Positions 22,473 to 31,118 of a DNA stretch of 39,405 nt are shown in pieces. The notes under the pieces were generated by a model. It saw only the letters and a program-made list of their open reading frames with translations, searched no databases and was not told the DNA's origin. A program made the position numbers and the translations under genes. The stretch is from Alistipes sp. (GTDB taxonomy: Bacteria; Bacteroidota; Bacteroidia; Bacteroidales; Rikenellaceae). The number at the start of each line of letters is the position of its first letter. The stretch's first letter is position 1. The DNA lies in contig JAFQTX010000027.1 in assembly GCA_017408825.1 (NCBI GenBank), forward strand, positions 1 to 39,405. Reading direction: 5' to 3'.

Positions 22473-24776
22473 CTATTTTTTCTGTGCCTTAGCCACGATG
22501 CGCTGGCAATCTACGTATGTCAAGCTCTCGGGCTTTGAGCCTCGGGGCAGACGATAGTTCTTACCGCCATACGAGATATATGGGCCATAGATACCACTCT
22601 TGATCAGCATCGTAGCATCTTCGGCAAAGGTGCGCAGAGGCTCTGACGCTGCACGCTGCTTCTCACCGCTCTCACGTAGCAACTCCTCTGCACGCTCTCG
22701 GGTGATGGTATATGGGTCGTCGGTCTTTGCGAGCGACGTGAAACTCTTGCCGTGACGCAGGTATGGGCCAAACTTACCAACACCCACCATCAGTGGCTCG
22801 CCATCCAACTCGCCGAGGTTGCGAGGCAGCGCAAATAGCTCCAAGGCCTCCTCCAGCGTGATAGACTCGATGAGTTGTCCCTTCTTCATAGAGGCAAACT
22901 GACCCTTTGTGCCATCGTCGCCACCAAGCTCCACCATAGGGCCGTAGCGGCCGATACGTGCCTTTACCGTAAGGCCTGTCTTAGGGTCTACGCCGAGCAC
23001 ACGCACCTGCTGTGTGCGGTCGTTCTGAGTGCCGATAGCGGCATCAACGAGCTTGTGGAAGGGGGCATAGAAGTCGTTAATCATCGTGTGCCAGGTTATC
23101 TCGCCATCGGCCACACGGTCGAACTCCTTCTCGACGTTTGCCGTGAAGTGGTAGTCGATGATCGAGGCAAACTGCGACTCGAGGTAGTCATTAACGACCA
23201 TACCTATGTCGGTAGGTGCTAAGCGGCTCTTCTCCTTGCCGTAGCTCTCCGTGGCCATCTTCTGCGAGATTTTACCTCCTGAGAGTATTAGATGCTCAAT
23301 CTGGCGCTTCTGGCCATCTCGGTTTTGTTTCTCTACGTAGCCACGATTTATGATTGTGGTGATTGTAGGTGCATAGGTAGATGGACGGCCGATACCAAGC
23401 TCCTCAAGGCGCTTTACGAGTGCCGCCTCGTTATAGCGTGAGGGGGCTTGAGTGTAGCGCTCCGAGGCGGTAATTGTTGTGGCTACGACTGCTGTGCCAA
23501 CCTCCATCTTGGGGAGGATGCCACCCTCGCCCTCCTGCTGTGTATCCTCGTCGGTAGACTCAGAGTAGAGACGCATAAAGCCGTCGAAACGTACCACCTC
23601 GCCCGAGGCAACAAACTGCTCCGAGCGACGGCTGAGGTTGATCTCTATGGTGGTGCGGTCCAACTCCGCAGGTACCATCTGTGAGGCTACGGTGCGCTTC
23701 CAGATAAGCTCGTAGAGACGCTTCTCGGGGGCTGTGCCCTCAATCTCGTGGCGCTCAATATATGATGGACGGATAGCCTCGTGAGCCTCCTGAGCACCCT
23801 TAGCCTTGGTCTTGAAGTTGTGGGGGTATGAGTACTTAGCGCCAAATAGTCGAGTAATCTCATTTTTACACTGCGTGATAGCCATCTGCGAGAGGTTCAC
23901 AGAGTCGGTACGCATATATGTGATAAGACCCTGCTCGTAGAGGCGCTGTGCCACAGACATCGTCTGTGCAACGCTCATACCGAGCTTACGGCCCGCCTCC
24001 TGCTGGAGTGTCGAGGTGGTGAATGGTGGTGCGGCGTAGCGCTGCACGGGTTTCTCCTCGCACTTCGATACGCTATACCTCTCATCGATGCAGCCCTCGA
24101 GGAACGCAACAGCATCCTCACGTCTCTCAAAGCTGCGTGACAGCGTAGCTTTGAAGAGGCTCTTCTGAGGGTCACCCTCGGCATAGAACTGAGCAACCAC
24201 ACGGTAGCTTGCCGTGGTCTGGAAGGCGATAATCTCACGCTCACGCTCCACGATAAGGCGTACGGCAACACTCTGCACACGTCCTGCTGAGAGTGCTGGG
24301 CGCACCTTCTTCCAGAGTACTGGCGAGAGCTCGAAGCCTACCAGACGGTCGAGAACACGACGTGCCTGCTGAGCGTTTACGAGGTTCATATCTATGGTGC
24401 GTGGGTTCTCAATGGCGTTGAGAATGGCACGCTGTGTAATCTCGTGGAAGACAATGCGTCGAGTATTATCGATAGGCAGGTTGAGTACGGTGGCAAGATG
24501 CCAAGCAATAGCCTCTCCCTCACGGTCCTCATCGGATGCCAGCCATACGGTCTTAGCCTGGCGGGCAAGGCGTGAGAGCTCGTCTACAACCTTACGTTTA
24601 TCCTCGGGGATTTCGTATATTGGTTCAAACTCCTTATCAACCTCGATACCGAGTCCCTTTTTGGCCAAGTCGCGAATATGTCCGAAGCTCGACTTGACCA
24701 TATAACTCTTGCCGAGAAACTTCTCGATGGTCTTCGCCTTGGCTGGTGACTCAACAATTACTAAATTCTCTTGCAT
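22473..24776 (-). CDS. topA: DNA topoisomerase I
   Basis: Type IA topoisomerase, which relaxes negative supercoils by transient single-strand cleavage. The 767-residue protein starts with the TOPRIM domain (LVIVESPAKAKTIEKFLG, then ASDEDREGEAIAWHL), carries the catalytic tyrosine in GLITYMRTDSVNLSQ and the GIGRPSTYA segment, and ends with three short C-terminal repeat domains (ARIGRYGPMVELG, GVGKFGPYLRHG, KSGIYGPYISYGG) of the cysteine-free type rather than zinc ribbons. It is leftward between DUF4270 and the peptidase; a strong hairpin at 24801-24834 separates it from DUF4270. Confidence 0.96.
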   Translation of the reverse strand: MQENLVIVESPAKAKTIEKFLGKSYMVKSSFGHIRDLAKKGLGIEVDKEFEPIYEIPEDKRKVVDELSRLARQAKTVWLASDEDREGEAIAWHLATVLNLPIDNTRRIVFHEITQRAILNAIENPRTIDMNLVNAQQARRVLDRLVGFELSPVLWKKVRPALSAGRVQSVAVRLIVEREREIIAFQTTASYRVVAQFYAEGDPQKSLFKATLSRSFERREDAVAFLEGCIDERYSVSKCEEKPVQRYAAPPFTTSTLQQEAGRKLGMSVAQTMSVAQRLYEQGLITYMRTDSVNLSQMAITQCKNEITRLFGAKYSYPHNFKTKAKGAQEAHEAIRPSYIERHEIEGTAPEKRLYELIWKRTVASQMVPAELDRTTIEINLSRRSEQFVASGEVVRFDGFMRLYSESTDEDTQQEGEGGILPKMEVGTAVVATTITASERYTQAPSRYNEAALVKRLEELGIGRPSTYAPTITTIINRGYVEKQNRDGQKRQIEHLILSGGKISQKMATESYGKEKSRLAPTDIGMVVNDYLESQFASIIDYHFTANVEKEFDRVADGEITWHTMINDFYAPFHKLVDAAIGTQNDRTQQVRVLGVDPKTGLTVKARIGRYGPMVELGGDDGTKGQFASMKKGQLIESITLEEALELFALPRNLGELDGEPLMVGVGKFGPYLRHGKSFTSLAKTDDPYTITRERAEELLRESGEKQRAASEPLRTFAEDATMLIKSGIYGPYISYGGKNYRLPRGSKPESLTYVDCQRIVAKAQKK

Positions 24777-24800
24777 CTCAAATATTTATCTCTTTTACGT

Positions 24801-24834
24801 AGCAAAACCTAAGTACTCATATACTTAGGCTTGC
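24801..24834 (-). terminator. Hairpin between the DUF4270 gene and topA
   Basis: CCTAAGTA (24808-24815) pairs exactly with TACTTAGG (24822-24829) around a 6-base loop, and AGCAA/TTGCT (24801-24805, 24830-24834) extend it past a small bulge. In the leftward transcript a short T-rich segment follows. It is a likely terminator for the DUF4270 unit or an attenuator before topA. Confidence 0.65.
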
Positions 24835-24849
24835 TGTTATCGTATCTTG

Positions 24850-26502
24850 TTAATATACAACGGTATATGTTATCTCCAATGTCACAGGAGCTTTGTTCTT
24901 CTCCCCGCTCGCGAGTGGCACATCGCCACCTGCGATCTGCTGACGTTGGAAGCCGAAGAGCGCATCTGCCGCAGGGCCGATGTAGAGGCGGCGGCTACGG
25001 CCAAGAGTCGCATCGGTGCGGAACTTCTCGAAGTCTACGGTGCCATCCTCCTTGACATTCGTGGCGGCAGCCATAATCATCGACTGAATGAAGTTGGAGA
25101 TATCCATACGGTAGCAGCCCAACGAGCGGTTGAGATAGCCATCGTAGGGTATTGAGTAGTTCGACGACTCCTTGGTGTAGAGGTAGTCGGCGATAGCTAT
25201 AATATCATTGGTATAGGCATCCTCATAGCCTCCGTAGCGAGCATATAGGCCCATACGTGGCATTGCAGCATCCATAACCGGTATAAGAGTACCCAGATTT
25301 AGATTGAGGTAGTCATAGTCCGAACCCTCGAGGTAGATGTTTAGCTGTGCCTGGTTTACAGATACTACGGCGTTGGGCTCGCTAAGTGCGATGTCGGCCA
25401 TCGACTGCAAGAACTCATCGGTGAACTCCAGCTCGGTGACAACACCTGCCATAGCATCGACCTTGCCCACAAGCACCTCCTTATGCTCCTTAATCGTGGT
25501 AGCATCCTCGGGGATAAACTCGTGCTCGACACACGAGATAGATACGTTACCCGCCTTAACGTCATACTGCAAGGGGTTTACGTAGAAGTTATACGACATA
25601 ATGACCGTGTCCTTGATAATCTCGGGGTCCTCCTTGTAGCGGCTACGTGCATAGAGCACCAGGGCGGTATTCTCTACATCGGTAGCAAACATAGCACCCT
25701 CGCCCTCGACGTCGCCTACGGGAGCGATGTAGATACCACGAATCTGCTTCACGAACTCCCCCTCGTTGCCCTGCTCGTAGATCTCCTCCTTGTCGAGGCC
25801 GTAGCCATCGTTGGCCTCAAGCTCCTCCTTAGTGGTGAACATCAGGCGCTGGATATACTCCATCGTAGCGTCGGTACGCTCAAGATAGACGTTGCAGTAC
25901 TTGGGGCTCTCCATATTGCCTACGTATGCACCACGCTCCTGATCGGGGAATGTAAAGGTGAATATTGGCTCTTTGGCGATATAATCCTCGGGGTTAAAGT
26001 TCGTGTAGAAGATCGAGTCTTTGTGTCCGTCAATATACTCGTTAGAGGTAATCTCGTAGACAGCAAAGCTCTGCTTCTTGGTGGTATCGCCGTGATAGTC
26101 TGTGACGTATAGCGATAGTGTCATTGAGTCGAAGATGGGACGATAGCCCCATCCATACTCCTCGTCGAGCTTCGAGCCAAAGAGCACTTGCGACATAAAG
26201 GCTGCTCGGCGTGTGCCATAGACATCGCTATGCTCTACGCCGAAATATACCAGATCGAGGTTAGAGCTCTTGATAGAGTCGTTCTGATAGAGATATGCCT
26301 TCGACATAGGCACATTGGCAGTGGTGCTTCCCTCAATCATTTGGCCATCACGGTAGACACGGCGGCGAAGCTCCATATTTTGGTTGGTGGGCAGAAACTC
26401 AGAGCCCAAGGTATAGTCTACCTCTGTGGTACACCCCACGAGGAGGTATGCCGCAACAAATAGCACTACAACTTTCGACCAAAATGCTTTACAACTCATC
26501 AT
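24850..26502 (-). CDS. DUF4270 lipoprotein
   Basis: An outer-surface or periplasmic lipoprotein of about 550 residues. The start is taken as the ATG ATG pair at 26502-26497, because upstream residues belong to the overlapping glycogen-synthase frame. From the second ATG the signal MSCKAFWSKVVVLFVAAYLLVGC puts the lipidated cysteine at 23. The rest fits DUF4270: LGSEFLPTNQ after the signal, PIFDSMTLSLYV, an FTFP motif, repeated beta-rich segments and a C-terminal LEITYTVVY. Function unknown. It overlaps the short glycogen synthase gene by about 14 bases, a pairing that recurs in Bacteroidales, so the two are co-expressed. Confidence 0.85.
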   Translation of the reverse strand: MMSCKAFWSKVVVLFVAAYLLVGCTTEVDYTLGSEFLPTNQNMELRRRVYRDGQMIEGSTTANVPMSKAYLYQNDSIKSSNLDLVYFGVEHSDVYGTRRAAFMSQVLFGSKLDEEYGWGYRPIFDSMTLSLYVTDYHGDTTKKQSFAVYEITSNEYIDGHKDSIFYTNFNPEDYIAKEPIFTFTFPDQERGAYVGNMESPKYCNVYLERTDATMEYIQRLMFTTKEELEANDGYGLDKEEIYEQGNEGEFVKQIRGIYIAPVGDVEGEGAMFATDVENTALVLYARSRYKEDPEIIKDTVIMSYNFYVNPLQYDVKAGNVSISCVEHEFIPEDATTIKEHKEVLVGKVDAMAGVVTELEFTDEFLQSMADIALSEPNAVVSVNQAQLNIYLEGSDYDYLNLNLGTLIPVMDAAMPRMGLYARYGGYEDAYTNDIIAIADYLYTKESSNYSIPYDGYLNRSLGCYRMDISNFIQSMIMAAATNVKEDGTVDFEKFRTDATLGRSRRLYIGPAADALFGFQRQQIAGGDVPLASGEKNKAPVTLEITYTVVY

Positions 26503-27295
26503 AGAATCTCTTGTAATTATCGAAGATCTCCTTCTCGTCGCCCTCTGCATAATCAAGAACCTTCTTACCAGCGTTACGCGCATAATTTACGAGCTCCTTG
26601 TCGGCATCGGGCGATGTCACAATGATGCCATCGGCATACTCTATAACGAAGCGATATAGGTTTTGGTATGATGGCTCCTCAAGAATCTTCATCGAACTAT
26701 CCATAATGCCCTCGCCCTCGAGCTTCTGCTTGAAGTCCTCGGCGAGCCTACCCTCGAACTTATCGCCCGTGAGCGAAAGCACGATCTTAACATCACGGAA
26801 TAGTGGGTCGTCGTAGAAGACCTTCTTAAGATACATTGGGGCAATAGCCGAGAACCAGCCGTGGCAGTGCACAACGGTAGGTGTCCAACGGAGCTTCTTC
26901 ACGGTCTCGAGCATACCTCGAGCGAAGAAGATCGCACGATCGTCGTTATCCTCAAATGGCTTGCCATCTGCGTCGTGGAGCACGGCACGACGTGAGAAGT
27001 AGTCGTCGTTGTCGATGAAATAGATCTGAATACGTGCCGATGGTATTGAGGCTACCTTGATGATAAGCTGATGGTCGTTATCATTGATAATGAGGTTCAT
27101 ACCCGACAGGCGGATAACCTCGTGGAGCTGATTTCGGCGCTCGTTGATACAGCCATAGCGGGGCATAAAGGTGCGCACCTCAGAGCCACGCTCCTGCATC
27201 TGTCGAGCCATCTCAAGGCTTAGCTTCGAAAGTTCGTTTTCGGGAAGATAGGGTGATATCTCCTGACAAACATACAGTATTTTGCTTGTTGCCAT
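26489..27295 (-). CDS. Short glycogen/starch synthase (N-terminal GT5 domain only)
   Basis: A 268-residue protein matching the N-terminal Rossmann domain of GT5 glycogen synthases: KILYVCQEISPYLPENELSKL (in full-length enzymes a KxGGL-type motif stands here), EVRTFMPRYGCINERRNQLHEV, VVHCHGWFSAIAPMYLKK and ADGIIVTSPD. Full-length enzymes have about 480 residues or more; the second GT1-type domain that carries most of the ADP-glucose site is absent, and the gene ends cleanly and overlaps DUF4270. The KxGGL lysine is replaced. It may therefore be regulatory, act with a partner, or have another substrate. It has its own -7 box. Confidence 0.82.
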   Translation of the reverse strand: MATSKILYVCQEISPYLPENELSKLSLEMARQMQERGSEVRTFMPRYGCINERRNQLHEVIRLSGMNLIINDNDHQLIIKVASIPSARIQIYFIDNDDYFSRRAVLHDADGKPFEDNDDRAIFFARGMLETVKKLRWTPTVVHCHGWFSAIAPMYLKKVFYDDPLFRDVKIVLSLTGDKFEGRLAEDFKQKLEGEGIMDSSMKILEEPSYQNLYRFVIEYADGIIVTSPDADKELVNYARNAGKKVLDYAEGDEKEIFDNYKRFYDEL

Positions 27296-27316
27296 AACGT
27301 CCTTACTTTAAGTAGG

Positions 27317-27324
27317 CAAATATA
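27317..27324 (-). promoter_or_regulatory. -7 box of the glycogen synthase-DUF4270 unit
   Basis: Leftward TATATTTG (27324-27317) matches TAnnTTTG and lies 21 bases before the start codon, in the short gap after queA, so this pair can be transcribed apart from the queA operon. Confidence 0.5.
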
Positions 27325-27335
27325 CGAAAATTTTT

Positions 27336-28385
27336 CTACAAAATCAACATTGCGTCGCCATATGTGCCGAAGCGATAACCCTCGTCGCGAGCAATCTTGT
27401 AGGCATCCATAACCATATTGTAACCGCCAAATGCCGCAACCATCATCAGCTGTGTTGAGTAGGGCAGGTGGAAGTTCGATACAAAGGCATCGGCCGAGGT
27501 AAACTGGTAGGGGTGGAAGATAAACTTGTTGGTCCAGCCCTCCATAGGCTTGAGCATACCACCTACCGATACGGCGGTCTCCATTGCTCGCATCACGGTG
27601 GTGCCGATTGCCACAACCTTGCGGCCATCTCTCTTGGCGGCATTAATCTGGTTGGCGGTCTCATCGGTGATGAAGAACTGCTCCGAGTCCATCTTATGTT
27701 TCGAGAGATCCTCAACATCTACGGTGCGGAAGTTACCAAGGCCTACGTGGAGTGTGAGGAAGGCACTATCAATGCCCTTAATCTCCATACGCTTAAGTAG
27801 GTGCTTTGAGAAGTGTAGGCCTGCCGTAGGTGCTGCCACAGCGCCCTCGTGCTTAGCGTAGATTGTCTGATACCACTCCTCATCCTCGGGCTCTACCTTC
27901 TCACGTACCCAGCGGGGTAGTGGAGTCTCGCCCATGGCGTACAACGCCTCCTTGAACTCCTCGTACGAGCCATCGAACAAGAAACGAAGAGTACGACCAC
28001 GTGAGGTGGTGTTGTCGATAACCTCGGCGCCCATAAGGTCGTCGTTGCCGAAGAAGAGTTTATTGCCGATACGTATCTTACGTGCTGGGTCTACCAATAC
28101 ATCCCAGAGGCGAAGCTCTCGGTTGAGCTCACGAAGTAGGAAGATCTCGATATCGGCACCAGTCTTCTCCTTACAGCCCTGAAGGCGTGCGGGAAAGACC
28201 TTCGTATCGTTGAATACGAACATATCTTTCTCGTCGAAGTACTCAATAATATCTTTGAATGTGCGGTGCTCGATCTCACCTGTTGAGCGGTGGAGCACCA
28301 TCAGACGTGCATCATCACGGTTTGTCGTAGGATACTTAGCAATCATATCCTGCGAAAACTCGTAGCCATACTGTGATAACTTCAT
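27336..28385 (-). CDS. queA: tRNA preQ1(34) S-adenosylmethionine ribosyltransferase-isomerase
   Basis: Transfers the ribosyl part of SAM to preQ1 at tRNA position 34, forming epoxyqueuosine. The chosen start, ATG at 28383-28385 ([10 protein letters not shown]), gives 349 residues, the family length; nine further upstream codons are less likely. Diagnostic segments: [63 protein letters not shown] and the late [11 protein letters not shown]. QueD, for an earlier step of the same pathway, is encoded at 38133. The gene follows truB and ends the ftsX-uppP-truB cluster. Confidence 0.95.
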   Translation of the reverse strand: MKLSQYGYEFSQDMIAKYPTTNRDDARLMVLHRSTGEIEHRTFKDIIEYFDEKDMFVFNDTKVFPARLQGCKEKTGADIEIFLLRELNRELRLWDVLVDPARKIRIGNKLFFGNDDLMGAEVIDNTTSRGRTLRFLFDGSYEEFKEALYAMGETPLPRWVREKVEPEDEEWYQTIYAKHEGAVAAPTAGLHFSKHLLKRMEIKGIDSAFLTLHVGLGNFRTVDVEDLSKHKMDSEQFFITDETANQINAAKRDGRKVVAIGTTVMRAMETAVSVGGMLKPMEGWTNKFIFHPYQFTSADAFVSNFHLPYSTQLMMVAAFGGYNMVMDAYKIARDEGYRFGTYGDAMLIL

Positions 28386-28435
28386 TATTTTCTCTAAAAA
28401 AGCGTGTAACAATCAAATACTATACGCAATATTTG

Positions 28436-29149
28436 CTATTTTGTTTCACACTCGTGTAATTTTTCCATAAATTGGTCGAGTGTGTGAGCCTGTTCTACGG
28501 TGTAGCCACCATTGCGTGTGCGACGCAACGAGCGAAGGTAGGCGCCACTCTCAAGCGCCTCGCCAATCTCGAAGGCCAACGAGCGGATGTAGGTGCCCTT
28601 GCTACACTGTACTCGGATTTTGATATATGGCAGGTCGTACTCCAAGAGCTCCAAGGCGTAGATGTTGATAATCGCCTTCTTGAGCTCTATCTCCTCGCCG
28701 AGGCGGGCAAACTCGTAGGCACGTACGCCCTGAACCTTCTTTGCTGAGTAGAGCGGAGGCAGCTGCTCACGCTCACCCATAAGGCTGTGTAGCGCCTGCT
28801 CAACCCTCTCGCGTGTGATGTGCTCCGTGGGGTAGCGCTGGTCGATCTCGTGCTCCATATCGCCACTGGGCGTAGTAGCACCTAACTCGAGCTCTGCGAC
28901 ATACTCCTTCTCCTTGGATTGCAGCTTCTCAACCTGCTTGGTAGCACGACCGATGCAGACAAGGAGTATTCCTGTGGCTAAAGGGTCGAGTGTGCCGGCG
29001 TGGCCAATCTTAATCTTGGGGTAGCCGCATTTGCGCAACTGAAACTTTATCTTGCGCACAACATCGGCGGATGTCCACTCGTAGGGCTTGTCGATAACGG
29101 CAACATAACCCTCGTTAAGGTCGAGCTCCTTCAACGAAATATCCTCCAT
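28436..29149 (-). CDS. truB: tRNA pseudouridine-55 synthase
   Basis: Isomerises U55 in the T-arm of nearly all tRNAs. The 237-residue protein carries the TruB catalytic region KIKIGHAGTLDPLATGILLV with the essential Asp, preceded by DKPYEWTSADVVRKIK, and then PPLYSAKKVQGVRAYEFAR, RVQCSKGTYIRSLAFEIGE. Its length is shorter than the E. coli enzyme because the C-terminal PUA-like part is reduced, as is normal in Bacteroidetes. It starts one base after uppP and is clearly cotranscribed with it. Confidence 0.96.
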   Translation of the reverse strand: MEDISLKELDLNEGYVAVIDKPYEWTSADVVRKIKFQLRKCGYPKIKIGHAGTLDPLATGILLVCIGRATKQVEKLQSKEKEYVAELELGATTPSGDMEHEIDQRYPTEHITRERVEQALHSLMGEREQLPPLYSAKKVQGVRAYEFARLGEEIELKKAIINIYALELLEYDLPYIKIRVQCSKGTYIRSLAFEIGEALESGAYLRSLRRTRNGGYTVEQAHTLDQFMEKLHECETK

Positions 29150-29150
29150 A

Positions 29151-29945
29151 TTATATAAAGTATGAGCCTATGGCGACGATACCCACCACGGCGCAGTAGA
29201 TGGCAAACCAGATGAGCTTGCCTCGTTTAACAATATTGATCATATAGCGGCAGGCAAGGCATCCTACGACAAAGGCCGAGATGAAGCCTGCGATAAGTGC
29301 GCCGCTACTTACTCCCGAGAGGCTTAGGCCTCCATCCACAACCGTGAGAAGTGTCTCGCCAAGGATTGGGGCAAGCACCATAAGGAACGAAAAGGTTGCA
29401 ACAGCACTCTTCTCGTTGCCCAGCAGTAGGCCCGTAGCAATGGTTGTGCCCGAGCGTGAGAGGCCTGGCATAGCGGCTACGGCCTGTGATAAACCGATGA
29501 TAAACGAGTCACGATACGATATCGTGCTCTTCTGACGTGGACGTGCATAGTAGGCAAAGCTAAGCAGCACAGCTGTGCAGAGAAGCATAGCACCCACGAT
29601 GACCATAATATAGCTCGAGCCGAGCATAGCATCGATATAGTCCTTAAGGGCAAAGCCCACGATGCCGATAGGTATCATCGAGATTATGAGCTTGATAATA
29701 TAGCGCTTCTCATCGTTCATACTTCGGGTAAACAGACCCTTCAATATTGCCCAAATCTCGCCCCAGAGCACCACGATGGTGCTTAGTACTGTTGCTGCGT
29801 GGAGCGTAACATCGAAGGCTAAGTTCTCCTCGAGCTCAACGCCAAGAAGCTCCTTGGCAAGCTGAAGGTGGCCGCTACTCGACACTGGTAGAAACTCGGT
29901 GAGGCCCTGTACCGCACCCAGGATTATTGACTCTAAAACCTCCAT
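29151..29945 (-). CDS. uppP: Undecaprenyl-diphosphatase
   Basis: Integral membrane phosphatase (BacA type) that returns undecaprenyl diphosphate to the monophosphate carrier used for peptidoglycan and surface glycans; overexpression gives bacitracin resistance. The 264 residues form about eight membrane segments. Two family motifs are present: [14 protein letters not shown] near the N-terminus (catalytic Glu and Ser) and [14 protein letters not shown] with the catalytic Arg. It lies six bases after DUF3098 and one before truB, in the conserved Bacteroidetes order ftsX, DUF3098, uppP, truB, queA. Confidence 0.96.
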   Translation of the reverse strand: MEVLESIILGAVQGLTEFLPVSSSGHLQLAKELLGVELEENLAFDVTLHAATVLSTIVVLWGEIWAILKGLFTRSMNDEKRYIIKLIISMIPIGIVGFALKDYIDAMLGSSYIMVIVGAMLLCTAVLLSFAYYARPRQKSTISYRDSFIIGLSQAVAAMPGLSRSGTTIATGLLLGNEKSAVATFSFLMVLAPILGETLLTVVDGGLSLSGVSSGALIAGFISAFVVGCLACRYMINIVKRGKLIWFAIYCAVVGIVAIGSYFI

Positions 29946-29951
29946 AGTCTA

Positions 29952-30221
29952 CTATTTTTGCTCCTTCTCGGGGAAGCGTTTCATAATTGCAAAAATCTCA
30001 AATACAAAGCCTGCGATGACAACTATCGGTGCAAGCGTGATGCGACGGAACGAGAATATCGACTCGTCGAACTCAGTGGCCGTGTGCTCTCCACCACCAG
30101 CCATAAGCGCAAAGCCGATGGTGATAATAGCTATGCCTATCAACATCATAGCGTAGTTCTTGCGGCCTAAGGGCATACGCTCATTAGACTTGGGAGCATT
30201 GTTCTGGTTTGATGTAGCCAT
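29952..30221 (-). CDS. DUF3098 small membrane protein
   Basis: An 89-residue protein with two membrane helices (about 24-42 and 62-80), joined by a loop containing GGGEHTATEFDESIFSFRRIT. The loop with IFSFRRITLAPIVV is typical of DUF3098, which in Bacteroidetes almost always sits between ftsX and uppP. Function unknown; the position suggests a link with division or envelope growth. It starts four bases after ftsX. Confidence 0.9.
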   Translation of the reverse strand: MATSNQNNAPKSNERMPLGRKNYAMMLIGIAIITIGFALMAGGGEHTATEFDESIFSFRRITLAPIVVIAGFVFEIFAIMKRFPEKEQK

Positions 30222-30225
30222 AATT

Positions 30226-31116
30226 TTAGTATAGGTGTATTTTATTTGTTTTCATATTCACAAACTTATTTACTGCCAAGGCGCTGAATATGAGTGTGAT
30301 AACGATGCCAATAACCACCATAGCGCCGATGATTACTGCGGCCTCAATATAGTTGAGCACATCGATGGTTGTAGGTAGGATGTGCTGTGCGCCATAGACA
30401 AGGCCGATTACCATCACACCGGCGATAACGCCAGCGATAACACCCTGCCAGAGGGCACTGCCGAGGAAGGGGCGCATAATATACCACTTGGTGGCACCTA
30501 CCAACTTCATAGTGTTGATAAGATAGCGCTTGGCAAAGATCGCAAGACGTATGGTGTTGTTGAGTAGCAACAGCGTAATGACGAGCAGCACGCCGAGGAA
30601 TACCAGCAGTGTTATGACGATGGTAGAGAGCGTGTTGTGCATCTGGTCGATAATCTCGAGGGGTGGCTCTGAAATATAGACCACGCCGCTCATAGCTCTA
30701 AGCTCTGAGGTAAGCCTCTCGATACTTGCGGCATCGACGTAATCGTTGTTGAGAGTGAGCTCGAAGCTATCGTAGAGGGGATTTTCGTCGAGTATGGCGT
30801 AGATGTCGAGCTCAAATTGGCGGCGGAACTCCTCATCCTCGAGCTTATCCTCCTTCGAGGTGTAGTCTACGTCGGCCACCTCCTCTCGTGAGCGAAGCGT
30901 CGAGAGCATATCACGTTTATCATCCTTGGTCAGCTCGTCGGCAATCTCCACCGAGATTATAACCCTCTCACGTAGTGCCTCGGCGGCATTTACTGCCGAG
31001 AGCGTCACGTAGCTCACCGCACCAAGGATGAAGAGTACCAGGGCGATACTCACTGTTGAGATAAGGTACGAACGGCGCACCTTACGACGTATTCGCTTGT
31101 CGCTGCTACTTGCCAT
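30226..31116 (-). CDS. ftsX: Cell division protein FtsX
   Basis: Membrane subunit of the FtsEX complex, an ABC-transporter-like machine that transmits ATP hydrolysis by FtsE to peptidoglycan hydrolases at the septum. The 296 residues have a cytoplasmic basic N-terminus, a first membrane helix (about 18-40), an extracytoplasmic domain (about 45-165) with the EVADVDYTSKEDKLE segment, and three C-terminal helices with the FtsX permease motif ANTIRLAIFAKRYLINTMKLVGAT-like stretch (here NNTIRLAIFAKRYLI). FtsE is not next to it. It starts two bases after the YfhO-type gene ends. Confidence 0.93.
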   Translation of the reverse strand: MASSSDKRIRRKVRRSYLISTVSIALVLFILGAVSYVTLSAVNAAEALRERVIISVEIADELTKDDKRDMLSTLRSREEVADVDYTSKEDKLEDEEFRRQFELDIYAILDENPLYDSFELTLNNDYVDAASIERLTSELRAMSGVVYISEPPLEIIDQMHNTLSTIVITLLVFLGVLLVITLLLLNNTIRLAIFAKRYLINTMKLVGATKWYIMRPFLGSALWQGVIAGVIAGVMVIGLVYGAQHILPTTIDVLNYIEAAVIIGAMVVIGIVITLIFSALAVNKFVNMKTNKIHLY

Positions 31117-31118
31117 AG

